From Alphaproteobacteria bacterium (lineage in GTDB: Bacteria; Pseudomonadota; Alphaproteobacteria; UBA2136; UBA6156): a stretch of 64,000 nt of DNA. The position numbers and the translations under genes are program-made. The notes below the pieces were generated by a model. That model ran no database searches. It was not told the origin of the DNA and saw only the letters and a program-made list of their open reading frames with translations. This document shows positions 33,569 through 41,946 of this stretch, piece by piece. Positions within the stretch are counted from its first letter, which is position 1; each line of letters starts with the position of its first letter. The stretch spans positions 388,232-452,231 of the forward strand of contig JAIXQG010000002.1 of assembly GCA_027485835.1 (NCBI GenBank), read 5' to 3'.

Positions 33569-35176
33569 CTAGTGCGGGTAGGCTTCCTTGTGCTTCCAGA
33601 CGGGCAGCTTCTCGAAGTTGTGCTCGTGCGGCGGGCTGGAGGTGTGGGTCCATTCCAGTGTGACGGCACCCCAGGGGTTGTCGGAGGCCTTTTTACCCCA
33701 TTTGTTGCTGTAGATGACGTTCCAGATGATCAGCAGTTGCGACATACCAAAGATGAAGGCACCGATGCTGCAGAGCATGTTGAGGTCGGCATAGATCGGG
33801 TTGTAGTCGGCGATACGGCGCGGCATACCCATCATCCCGAGGAAGTGCATCGGGAAGAAGGTCACGTTGACCGAGATAAAGGTTAGCCAGAAGTGCCAGC
33901 TACCGATTTTTTCGGACAGCATCTTGCCGGTCATTTTGGGGTACCAGTGGTAGAGCGCGGCCATTAAGCCAAAGAAGCTACCGGTGACGAACACGTAGTG
34001 GATGTGGGCGACCACGTAGTAGGTGTCGTGCATCATGTAGTCGACCGGCGCGCTGGAGAGTACCACACCGGACAGACCGCCGATGGTGAACAGCACGAGG
34101 AAGCCGACGGCGAACTTCATGGCAGTGGTAAAGGCAATAGAACCGCCCCACATGGTGGAGAGCCAGTTAAACACCTTGATACCGGTGGGCACCGAAATCA
34201 GCATGGTCATCATCATGAAGGTCAGCTGGGCGGTGATATCCATACCGACCGAGTACATGTGGTGGGCCCAGACCAACTGGCCGAGCACGGCGATACCGAC
34301 GGTGGCCCAGACCATGCTGTGGTAGCCGAACAGCGGCTTGCGGCTGTGGGTGGCCAAGACTTCCGAGATCATACCGAACACCGGCAGGATCATGATGTAC
34401 ACGGCGGGGTGGGAATAGAACCAGAAGATGTGTTGGAACATCACGGGGTCGCCACCGCCGGCGGGGTTGAAGAAGGCAGTACCGAAGTTACGGTCGGTCA
34501 GCAGCATGGTGATGGCACCGGCCAGCACGGGGGTGGCCACCAGCTGCAGCCACGCGGTGATTAGCATAGCCCACGCGAACATCGGCATTTTGAACATGGT
34601 CATGCCCGGGGCGCGCATGTTGAGGATGGTGACGATGAAGTTGATGGCGCCCAGAATGGAGCTGGCACCGGCCAAGTGCACGCCAAGAATCCACATATCC
34701 ATACCGGCACCTTGGCTAAAGGCGGCGTCGGTCAGCGGCGGGTAGGCAGTCCAGCCCGCGGCGTTAGAACCGCCGGGCACAAACAGGCTGCCGAGCATCA
34801 GCAGACCGGCGAAGGGCATGATCCAGAACGACCAGTTGTTGAGGCGCGGGAAAGCCATGTCCGGCGAGCCGATCATGATCGGTACAAAATAGTTACCGAA
34901 GCCGATCAGGCCGGGGATGATGGCGAAGAAAATCATGAAGGTCGCGTGCATCGCGGTCATCTGGTTGAACAGCGAGCCATCGACAAACTGGTAGCCCGGA
35001 ACGGCGAGTTCGGCACGGATAACCCATGCCATCAGGCCGCCGATGAAGAAAAACAGCAGCGCGGACATCAGGTACATTTTGCCGATATCCTTGTGGTTCA
35101 CGGTCGTAAACGCGTGCATGAGAGCCGCAAAGAAGCCTTTGCGGGGTGCGGGGTGGGCGGGAGCGGCAGTTGCCAT
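33569..35176 (-). CDS. ctaD: Cytochrome c oxidase subunit I, A2-type
   Basis: A 535-residue haem-copper oxidase catalytic subunit with 12 helices. It carries haem a, haem a3 and CuB and reduces O2 to water with proton pumping. The CuB-ligand motif is WFYSHPAVYIMILP: His256 with the cross-linked Tyr260 conserved, but Ala258 where the A1 type has the D-channel Glu, and Tyr-Ser before the HP. YS-H-P-x-V defines the A2 subgroup. HHMYSVGMD and HDTYYVVAHIHYV are also present. The start at 35176 has AGAAGGAA upstream. No genes for subunits II or III are near. Confidence 0.96.
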   Translation of the reverse strand: MATAAPAHPAPRKGFFAALMHAFTTVNHKDIGKMYLMSALLFFFIGGLMAWVIRAELAVPGYQFVDGSLFNQMTAMHATFMIFFAIIPGLIGFGNYFVPIMIGSPDMAFPRLNNWSFWIMPFAGLLMLGSLFVPGGSNAAGWTAYPPLTDAAFSQGAGMDMWILGVHLAGASSILGAINFIVTILNMRAPGMTMFKMPMFAWAMLITAWLQLVATPVLAGAITMLLTDRNFGTAFFNPAGGGDPVMFQHIFWFYSHPAVYIMILPVFGMISEVLATHSRKPLFGYHSMVWATVGIAVLGQLVWAHHMYSVGMDITAQLTFMMMTMLISVPTGIKVFNWLSTMWGGSIAFTTAMKFAVGFLVLFTIGGLSGVVLSSAPVDYMMHDTYYVVAHIHYVFVTGSFFGLMAALYHWYPKMTGKMLSEKIGSWHFWLTFISVNVTFFPMHFLGMMGMPRRIADYNPIYADLNMLCSIGAFIFGMSQLLIIWNVIYSNKWGKKASDNPWGAVTLEWTHTSSPPHEHNFEKLPVWKHKEAYPH

Positions 35177-35278
35177 GGGGTCGATTCCTTCTAAGGGGCC
35201 TCTTGTGAACAATGTTTGGCAGGGTTATAGCACCCGTAGGGCCTCATGAGAAGAGGCCGAGAGAAGGAGTTTACCCCA

Positions 35279-36499
35279 ATGTCGACTACGAAGGCACATG
35301 ATATCGTTCAGCTGTTGCCAAAACGCGATGGCCGCGCGCGTGCAGGCCACCCGTGGGTGTTCAGCAATGAGATCCAAATGACCAACACCCTAAAGGGCTT
35401 AACCCCCGGCAGCCTTGTGACCGTGGTGGACAGCCGCGGTGAGGCGGTGGGGACCTATACGTTCAACCCCAACACGTTGATCGCGTGTCGTAAAATGGCC
35501 AGCAAACCGAATGCCCAGATTGACGTGGCGTGGCTGGAAGAGCGTATCCGCCACGCCCTGAAGCGCCGCCCCACCCTGCCCTACTACCGTTTGATCCATA
35601 GCGAAGGCGATGACATGCCCGGGCTGATTGTCGACCGTTTTGGCGAGGTATTGGTCGGACAAATTTCCACCGCCGGTATGGAATTGCTGAAAGACCAGCT
35701 TGAGGCCGCATTGATTGCCGTCACCGGCTGCCGTGGCATGATTTGGCGCCGCGACACCCCTGCCCGCGCCCATGAAGGGTTGAATGTGAGCGACGAGCTG
35801 GACATTGCCGGTGACGTGCCGGAGGCCCCCGTGGAAGTGACGGAAAACGGCCTGACGTTTTTTGCCGACCTGACCGGCGGCCAGAAAACCGGCTGGTTTT
35901 ACGACCAGCGTGCCAACCACGCCTTTGCCGCCAGCCAAATGGCGTTGGTGCCCGACCATGCCGACGTGCTCGACGTGTACGCGCACATCGGTGGTTTTGG
36001 TTTGGCGATGGTGGACGGTGCCAAGCAATACGGTAAGACCGTGAAGGCCACGCTGGTGGATGCCAGTGCCCACGCGATAAACTTGGCAAAGGATAGCGCA
36101 ACCCGTCAGGGTGTGGCCGATGCCTGTGATTTTGTGGTCGGCAACGCGTTTGAGATTATGGAAGAAATGGGGGCTGCCAACCGCCGCTTCCATGCCGTGG
36201 TGTGTGACCCGCCCGCGTTCATCAAAAGCGCCAAGGTCATGGCCGAAGGCTTGAAGGGCTATGAAAAAGTGGCCCGCCTGAGTGCGACCCTGGTGCGCGG
36301 CGACGGTTACCTGACGCTGTGCAGTTGCAGCCACCACGCGAGCTTGGAGGACTTTAAGGAAGCCTGTGTGCGCGGTATTCGTCGTGCGGGCCGGAGTGGA
36401 CGCCTCATTCGTGTGGGTGGGGCTGACGTTGACCACCCGCAGCACCTGATGCTGGCCGAGAATGCGTACCTCAAGACGTTGTCGTTCCAGTTGGACTAA
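35279..36499 (+). CDS. rlmI: Class I SAM-dependent rRNA methyltransferase, RlmI-like
   Basis: A 406-residue enzyme with an N-terminal PUA domain (RAGHPWVFSNEI, TVVDSRGEAVGTYTFNPNT) and a C-terminal Rossmann methyltransferase. Motifs: GQKTGWFYDQRANH, LDVYAHIGGFGLAM (SAM loop), VVCDPPAFIKS (catalytic-side NPPxF-type loop read as DPPAF) and LCSCSHHAS, the catalytic Cys region. RlmI methylates C1962 of 23S rRNA. GAGAAGGAG precedes the ATG at 35279. Divergent from ctaD. Confidence 0.92.
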   Translation: MSTTKAHDIVQLLPKRDGRARAGHPWVFSNEIQMTNTLKGLTPGSLVTVVDSRGEAVGTYTFNPNTLIACRKMASKPNAQIDVAWLEERIRHALKRRPTLPYYRLIHSEGDDMPGLIVDRFGEVLVGQISTAGMELLKDQLEAALIAVTGCRGMIWRRDTPARAHEGLNVSDELDIAGDVPEAPVEVTENGLTFFADLTGGQKTGWFYDQRANHAFAASQMALVPDHADVLDVYAHIGGFGLAMVDGAKQYGKTVKATLVDASAHAINLAKDSATRQGVADACDFVVGNAFEIMEEMGAANRRFHAVVCDPPAFIKSAKVMAEGLKGYEKVARLSATLVRGDGYLTLCSCSHHASLEDFKEACVRGIRRAGRSGRLIRVGGADVDHPQHLMLAENAYLKTLSFQLD

Positions 36500-36509
36500 G
36501 CCTTGGTGT

Positions 36510-36543
36510 TAAAACAACCCCGCTGCGGCGGGGTGTTTTTTTA
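36510..36543. terminator. Bidirectional terminator
   Basis: CCCCGC (36518-36523) and GCGGGG (36528-36533), flanked by AAAA and TTTTTTT, between rlmI and the convergent hydrolase gene. Confidence 0.8.
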
Positions 36544-37383
36544 GCGGCTGAGGCCCAATGCCTGTTGCAGCAGTTCCGGCAGGCGGGGCGAAAGCGCCAA
36601 GGAGACGTGGTTGGTGTTTTCCACCGGCACGAGCGGAATGGACGGGTTTTGCGCGTGGAGCACCTGCGTGACGTGGGCTTCCGGCACCAAACCGTCGGTG
36701 GGGGAGTAAATGAGTGTGGTCGGGGTTTCGATACCGGCAAAAATGTCTTCCGTTGCAAACGGATGTTTGAGCAAGAGGCCGACCGGTAGCCAGCGGTAAC
36801 GCTCCTGTGCAATACGCCGTACGCTGGCGATGGGGGCGGCGAGCGCCATGGCATCGAGTTGACGCACGGTAGCCAGATGCGCCGCTACCGCCGTGCCGAT
36901 GCTGTAGCCGACGGCTTTGACTTGCTGCGGCTTAAAGCGCGCGGTGAGCTGGTCGTAAACAAACTCGGCGTCGGCAAACATGGCGGCTTGCGAGGGCGTG
37001 CCGGTACTGGGCGGCGTATGGCCGTTGGGGTAGCCGCGGTAGGAGAAGGCGGCGATGGCGACGTCGGAGCGGCCGTTATAAACCTCGGTTTTCAGGAACT
37101 GCGCAAAACCGATGGGGTTATGCGTGTTGCCGGGAAAGGCGAGGACGAGTTCGGTGACCGGCGCGGTGTTTTCCTGTTCCGGTAGGAAAATAATGCCGTG
37201 CAGGGTTTCGCCCTGCGGTGTGGTCAGCGCGGTGTAGGCAAAATTGAGGCTGACATCCGGTGCCGGAACGGAGTTGACGCGGCCGGGCAGAATGAAGCGC
37301 TGCTGGTTATACACTAAAAAGCCCACAAAACCGCCCACGAGAAGGACTGCAGCAAGAACAAGGATGATCATCAGACGCCTCAT
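36541..37383 (-). CDS. Membrane-anchored alpha/beta hydrolase (ABHD/Bem46-like)
   Basis: A 280-residue protein anchored by an N-terminal helix (about 4-24), then an alpha/beta hydrolase domain: LVLAFPGNTHNP (oxyanion region), nucleophile elbow VGYSIGTAVA, acid in YSPTDGLVP and histidine in NTNHVSLA. Substrate unknown; the layout resembles ABHD12/17 and YfhR/Bem46 proteins. Its ATG overlaps the ctaG stop (ATGA, 37380-37383), so the two are translationally coupled, but I know of no functional link between them. Confidence 0.88.
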   Translation of the reverse strand: MRRLMIILVLAAVLLVGGFVGFLVYNQQRFILPGRVNSVPAPDVSLNFAYTALTTPQGETLHGIIFLPEQENTAPVTELVLAFPGNTHNPIGFAQFLKTEVYNGRSDVAIAAFSYRGYPNGHTPPSTGTPSQAAMFADAEFVYDQLTARFKPQQVKAVGYSIGTAVAAHLATVRQLDAMALAAPIASVRRIAQERYRWLPVGLLLKHPFATEDIFAGIETPTTLIYSPTDGLVPEAHVTQVLHAQNPSIPLVPVENTNHVSLALSPRLPELLQQALGLSR

Positions 37384-37967
37384 TTTTTTGTAGTGACCGG
37401 AACGTTTTGCGATTCAAACAGCGTATAGGCAAAGGTAATAGTGTGGATGCCCTTGGGCAGGTTGGGCGAGACGGTGAAGGCTAACGGCAGCGTGAGGTCG
37501 GTTTGCGCGGGGTAGTGTTCTTCTTCAAAGCAGAAGCACTGGCGGAGGTCGATGTAGGGGGTGACGTCGCCGGCTTCACCGCCCATGGCGTAGAGCATGT
37601 GGACTGCCACACCATCGAACGCTTTGTTAGAGGTGTTACGTGCTTCATAGGCGGTGAGCACCGGCTGGCCGACCTTGACGCGCATGGTATAGGTGCGCGG
37701 GTGGAAGGTGGCGGGCAGCCCGCCTTGGGTGTTGGCGGTAAAGCGGATGGTGACAGTGCGGTTAAGGTTGGCTTCTGAGGTATCCTTCACAGCCTCTACT
37801 TTGGAGGGGCCGGAGATGATTTGCGGCACCGGAATACCGAAGTGCTGGCAGAAAACACGGTACAGCGGCACGGCGGCGATGGTGAGACCGATACCCCACA
37901 CAAGCCCCAGCAGGCACAGCAGCAGGGTACGGGTGTTGGACTTACGGGGCGGCACGTTACGGGACAT
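37380..37967 (-). CDS. ctaG: Cytochrome c oxidase assembly protein CtaG/Cox11
   Basis: A 195-residue copper chaperone with one N-terminal helix (about 14-34) and a periplasmic domain. The conserved VPLYRVFCQHFG contains Cys40. The copper-binding motif is RQCFCFEEE with Cys144 and Cys146. It delivers Cu to the CuB site of subunit I. The gene overlaps both neighbours: the start lies inside the 3' end of the YdjM-like gene and the stop overlaps the hydrolase start. Confidence 0.96.
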   Translation of the reverse strand: MSRNVPPRKSNTRTLLLCLLGLVWGIGLTIAAVPLYRVFCQHFGIPVPQIISGPSKVEAVKDTSEANLNRTVTIRFTANTQGGLPATFHPRTYTMRVKVGQPVLTAYEARNTSNKAFDGVAVHMLYAMGGEAGDVTPYIDLRQCFCFEEEHYPAQTDLTLPLAFTVSPNLPKGIHTITFAYTLFESQNVPVTTKK

Positions 37968-38469
37968 AGGGCCCCCACTCTACCGCAAGATACGCAAGGA
38001 GCAAGCCCAACACGACAGTAATCACCATTTCTACCGGCCCGCCGGTACGGAAGGCGAGATAAGGCAAGGCGTAGTCGCCCGACGGGCGGCGATAGGGCCA
38101 GAACAGCGGGATGCCGCGTATAGTGAGATAGTCGGCCAGCAGATGGCTGAGATACCCCATACTGACCGCCGCCGCCGTGGCGGCTGGCAGCGAGGCGGCA
38201 TGAAACCGCGCGGTGTAGGCCAGCACCGCGACAAGCGCGGCAATCGCCAGCAGCGAATGGGTGAAGCCACGGTGGCCAAACACCCTTGCCAGCGGCTTGC
38301 TGATATGAGGGAACATGCGGCCGACGCGCGAGGACGGGTGGTCGATATCCGGCAGCAGTGCGCCGAAGGCGGCGGCGGAGAAGAGCTCGGGTGTCGGTTG
38401 GTAGCCCGCCAGCTGGCAGGCCGCCCAGTAGGTGGTAAGACCGACGGCGATGTGTCCGGGCGCTAGCAT
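37957..38469 (-). CDS. YdjM-like membrane-bound metal-dependent hydrolase family protein
   Basis: A 170-residue inner-membrane protein. Family features: MLAPGHIAVGL, ALLPDIDHPSSRVGR, FGHRGFTHSLLAI and MGYLSHLLADYLT, whose His and Asp residues are the presumed metal ligands. The family (DUF457, LexA-regulated YdjM in E. coli, and YfhO-like relatives) has no firm biochemical function. It overlaps ctaG by 11 bp, so translation is coupled within the ctaA-ctaB-ydjM-ctaG-hydrolase cluster. Confidence 0.87.
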   Translation of the reverse strand: MLAPGHIAVGLTTYWAACQLAGYQPTPELFSAAAFGALLPDIDHPSSRVGRMFPHISKPLARVFGHRGFTHSLLAIAALVAVLAYTARFHAASLPAATAAAVSMGYLSHLLADYLTIRGIPLFWPYRRPSGDYALPYLAFRTGGPVEMVITVVLGLLLAYLAVEWGPYVP

Positions 38470-38491
38470 CGCGATGCTTTCATGATTTTAT

Positions 38492-39394
38492 TTAGAGGAA
38501 GCTATCGATCACCATGGCGAGGAAGAGGAACGCCAGATAGGACAGGCTGCGGGTGAAGACGGTTTGCGCAGGCGTGCGATTTTCCGGTGTAGATTGCGGC
38601 GCGTGCAGCAATTGCCACGCGGCCCAGGCCCACCATACACCCAAGCCGATGGCGGCAGCGCTATACAGCCAGCCAAGCGGTGCGAGAAGGCCGCCGAGCA
38701 AGGTGGCGGGAATCAGGATGGTGAGGTAGCGGACAATGGCGAGGCGTGTAGCGGCCTCACCGTGCACTACCGGATACATTGGGATGTGCGCGCGGGTGTA
38801 GTCGGCATTGGCCATTAGCGCCAGCGCCCAGAAGTGCGGCGGGGTCCAGAAAAAGATGATGGCGAACATCAGCCACGGCAGCGGTGTGGCGATGTCGTTT
38901 TGGACCGCCGCCCAGCCCACCAGCGGCGGGAAGGCACCCGCCGCGCCACCGATGACGATGTTCTGCACCGTATGGCGCTTGAGCAGCATGGTGTAGATAA
39001 AGACGTAAAACAGTGCGCCAGAAAGCGCCATAGCGGCGGCCAGACCATTGGCCATGGCGGCACAGGCGGTGCCGAGGAGAATCAGGCTGATCCCGTAGAT
39101 AAGTACCGTGCGCGGTTGCAAGCGACCGGCGGGGATCGGGCGGTTCTGGGTACGTTTCATCAGGGGGTCGATGTCGCGGTCGTACCACATGTTGACGCTG
39201 TTGGCGCCGGAAGCGGAGAGGATGAGACCCAGCGTGCCCCAGCCGATGGCGGGTAGGCTAACAAGCAGCAGGTCGGTATTGCCCTTGACGGCAACCAGAG
39301 CGCCGCAGACGCAGGTGATGGTGAGCAGCAGGATGATGCGCGGCTTAGCCAGCGCGAAAACATCGCGCAGCAGCGCCGTAAGCTTATGCGCCAT
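38492..39394 (-). CDS. ctaB: Protohaem IX farnesyltransferase (haem O synthase)
   Basis: A 300-residue UbiA-type integral membrane prenyltransferase converting haem B to haem O. The first Asp-rich motif is NMWYDRDIDPLMKRTQNRP, and the second region has FFWTPPHFWALAL and YTRAHIPMYPVVHG. The ATG at 39394 overlaps the end of ctaA by 11 bp and is preferred over an upstream non-ATG start. Product passes to CtaA, encoded immediately upstream on the same transcript. Confidence 0.95.
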   Translation of the reverse strand: MAHKLTALLRDVFALAKPRIILLLTITCVCGALVAVKGNTDLLLVSLPAIGWGTLGLILSASGANSVNMWYDRDIDPLMKRTQNRPIPAGRLQPRTVLIYGISLILLGTACAAMANGLAAAMALSGALFYVFIYTMLLKRHTVQNIVIGGAAGAFPPLVGWAAVQNDIATPLPWLMFAIIFFWTPPHFWALALMANADYTRAHIPMYPVVHGEAATRLAIVRYLTILIPATLLGGLLAPLGWLYSAAAIGLGVWWAWAAWQLLHAPQSTPENRTPAQTVFTRSLSYLAFLFLAMVIDSFL

Positions 39395-40349
39395 GGTAGC
39401 GGCCGTGCTTACCGTAACGCAGCGTGAGAACACCCCCTACCGCGGCCAGCCAGAGCAAGGTGCCCCATGCAAGGTGGGCAATGCTGAGCGGGTAGTAATA
39501 CTCGGGGTAGCTGGCAAAGCTGTAGAGCGTGGCAATACCGAGGGCGGCCTGGCCCCAGACCATAAGATGGATATGCACCGCAACTTTACGCAGGTGCGGT
39601 GCGGTGCGCTTGGCGAGCACGACCAAGACGATGCTGAACACAACGGTCAGGAGGGCATACAGCCGGTGCTGCATGTGGATATGCTGGCCGAGGTCAACCT
39701 TCGGCGACGGCATCCAGTTACCCGCACAGCTGAACAACCCGCCGCACACGCCACCGACGTGGCTGGAGCTGACGAAGGCGCCAATCAGCATGGTCACCCA
39801 TACGAGCACCGCCATCGCAGGCACGCTGATGCGTAGCGCGAGGGGTGTCGATTCGGTGGCGGTTTGGCCATTGCTGGCAACCACGCGACGCAGCCAGGCC
39901 AGCGCACCAAAGAAGAGCATAGCGTTGCCGAGGTGGATGACGACGCTCCAGTGAATATTCGAATGGAGCACGGTGAGGCCACCCAGACCGATTTGGATAA
40001 TGAGCAGGCCGACTGCGGCGGTGAGGGCCAGAGCTTCGTTTTTGACCATATGGCCACCACGCAGGCGTTGCACGCCCAGACACAAAACCGCTAACAAACC
40101 GAAGCCGACCAAGGACGCCAGCGCGCGGTGGCCCCATTCTAACGCCACCTGCACCCACGTGTAGTGCTGGCCGGCGACGATGTAACCGCCGGGGATTTTG
40201 CTCTCGGGGAACGGAATGTAAAAGCCGTAGCAGTGCGGCCAGTCCGGACAGGCCATGCCAGCGTCGTAGACGCGGGTAGCCCCGCCGACAATGATGAGGA
40301 TGTAGGTGAGCAGTAGGGTGAAACCGATGAGGCGCGCATAGATGTTCAT
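39384..40349 (-). CDS. ctaA: Haem A synthase CtaA/COX15
   Basis: A 321-residue inner-membrane monooxygenase that oxidises haem O to haem A. Eight helices; conserved GGATRVYDAGMACPDWPHCYG at the N-terminus (shown in parts: GGATRV, CPDWPHC), EWGHRALASLVG (haem-ligand His) and HIHMQHRLYALL plus the second-half His. The Cys pair in CPDWPHCYG matches a COX15 feature. It is the first gene of the overlapping ctaA-ctaB pair. Confidence 0.94.
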   Translation of the reverse strand: MNIYARLIGFTLLLTYILIIVGGATRVYDAGMACPDWPHCYGFYIPFPESKIPGGYIVAGQHYTWVQVALEWGHRALASLVGFGLLAVLCLGVQRLRGGHMVKNEALALTAAVGLLIIQIGLGGLTVLHSNIHWSVVIHLGNAMLFFGALAWLRRVVASNGQTATESTPLALRISVPAMAVLVWVTMLIGAFVSSSHVGGVCGGLFSCAGNWMPSPKVDLGQHIHMQHRLYALLTVVFSIVLVVLAKRTAPHLRKVAVHIHLMVWGQAALGIATLYSFASYPEYYYPLSIAHLAWGTLLWLAAVGGVLTLRYGKHGRYHGA

Positions 40350-40424
40350 GGCGCCTACCCTAGGCGAAAAAGGCGGCAGTGACCAGTAGACAGTGAAGAG
40401 GTTTTTGCCTGTTTTAAAGCTAGA

Positions 40425-41273
40425 TTACGCGCGGGGCACCAGTACCGTGGCGGTGAGGTTGGCGGCGGTTTGCTTAAGCGGTTGCACCAGCGGCTTCAAC
40501 AGGTTCGGGAGTTCGGTTTCCAGTTTGTAGGGTAGATTGAGGATGACCTGACCGGTGCCGAACATGCCTGCGGCGTCCGGCGTGTTCCAGCTGTAGTGCA
40601 CGAGGTAGGTGGCCGGGATGTTGAGAGCCTTCAGCACGTCAATCATATCCTGACTGCGGGCCTTGGGGTTGAGCAGCGGATACCAGACCATGATGGTGGT
40701 TTTGGGGGCTTTAGCGAGAATGGCTTTTACCGTTTCGGTTACTTGCACGTACTCGGCTTTGACCTCGTAGGAGGGATCGATCAGTACCGCATTGCGCTGA
40801 CCGGCCTTGATGAGGGTGGGAATCAGGTGGTGGCCATCGCCTTCATGAATGTGAATATTTTCCGCACGGCGACGGGCATGGGGGAAGGCCAGTTTCAGTT
40901 GCTCCAGTTCTCCCGGGTGAGCTTCGGCGAGGTGGAGATGGTCGCCATCCTCGCCATGCCGCAACACACCGAGGGCGACGGCAGGAGAACCGGGAATGGT
41001 GGAAAGCTTGCCGCTGGGGTTGAGGCCGTTGACGAGCTCCATGTAGGCGTTGCTCGGCTGGTTGACCATGAGGCGCAGCAGGCCGGTTTTGTACTCCGGC
41101 GTTTTTTGGGTTTCCGGCGCATTGACGTCGTACAGGCCCCGACCGGAATGCGTTTCGTAGACATGCAACGCGCCTTCCTTTTGCGCCATATGGCGCAAAA
41201 TGTGGGCCCAGAGGGCGTGTTTGATGACGTCGGCGGGGCCGCCCGCATGATAAGCGTGTTGGTACGAGAGCAT
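40425..41273 (-). CDS. rlmJ: 23S rRNA (adenine-2030-N6)-methyltransferase RlmJ
   Basis: A 282-residue methyltransferase. N-terminus MLSYQHAYHAGGPADVIKHALW is the family hallmark (here trimmed to its first part), YETHSGRGLYDV is the SAM-binding region, and the N6-adenine MTase motif reads LIDPSYEVKAEY (D-P-P-Y-type as D-P-S-Y). It methylates A2030 of 23S rRNA. Divergent from ohr. Confidence 0.94.
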   Translation of the reverse strand: MLSYQHAYHAGGPADVIKHALWAHILRHMAQKEGALHVYETHSGRGLYDVNAPETQKTPEYKTGLLRLMVNQPSNAYMELVNGLNPSGKLSTIPGSPAVALGVLRHGEDGDHLHLAEAHPGELEQLKLAFPHARRRAENIHIHEGDGHHLIPTLIKAGQRNAVLIDPSYEVKAEYVQVTETVKAILAKAPKTTIMVWYPLLNPKARSQDMIDVLKALNIPATYLVHYSWNTPDAAGMFGTGQVILNLPYKLETELPNLLKPLVQPLKQTAANLTATVLVPRA

Positions 41274-41350
41274 TTCGGCGTTTCCTTTGGAACCTCTTAT
41301 GGTAGCATCCGGTTCAAACTACAACCCTTCATTCAAAAGAAAGCTCGATC

Positions 41351-41797
41351 ATGGAAACTCTGTACAGCGCGCAAGCCAGTGCCACCGCCGGCCGTAACGG
41401 CAAGGCCGCCACCAGCGACGGCCGCCTGAGCGTGACCCTTAGCCACCCCGTGCAACCCAACCGCCCGGCTGAAGGTACCGACCCCGAGCAGCTGTTTGCC
41501 TGCGGTTACGCCGCCTGCTTTGGTGGAGCCGTGGAATACGCCGCCAAAACGCTGGGTGCCAGCCTGACCGCGCCGGTGCAGGTAGATAGCCGCGTGAGCC
41601 TTGGTAAAATGGCCGAGAGCGGCGACTTTATGCGCTTTACCATTGAAGTGGAACTGGTGGTGCATCTGCACGGAGTGGATGACGCCCAAGGCAACCAGAT
41701 TGTGGAGCGCGCGCACCAGATTTGCCCGTACAGCAATGCCACCCGTGGTAATGTGAGCGTGAGCACCAGTGTGGTGGCCACTCCGGCGGCAGCGTAA
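41351..41797 (+). CDS. ohr: Organic hydroperoxide resistance protein Ohr
   Basis: A 148-residue thiol peroxidase that reduces organic hydroperoxides. The peroxidatic Cys is in GYAACFGGA (Cys56) and the resolving Cys in HQICPYSNATRGN (Cys125). It starts METLYSAQASATAGRNG, typical of the family; homodimer in the cytosol. Ohr genes are usually controlled by OhrR; no OhrR gene is adjacent here. Divergent from rlmJ with 77 bp between. Confidence 0.94.
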   Translation: METLYSAQASATAGRNGKAATSDGRLSVTLSHPVQPNRPAEGTDPEQLFACGYAACFGGAVEYAAKTLGASLTAPVQVDSRVSLGKMAESGDFMRFTIEVELVVHLHGVDDAQGNQIVERAHQICPYSNATRGNVSVSTSVVATPAAA

Positions 41798-41946
41798 CGT
41801 AGCCCGCCACCCCTTAAGCCCCTGCGGGGGCTTTTGTGTTGTCGCGGCGGTTAAAACCCTTTATCTTCGCATCAGTTTCATAGTTTGCGTTTCGACAGCC
41901 TGCGCGTTCGAACCCCTCCCCACCCCCCTAATCTATGAGGTTTGTG

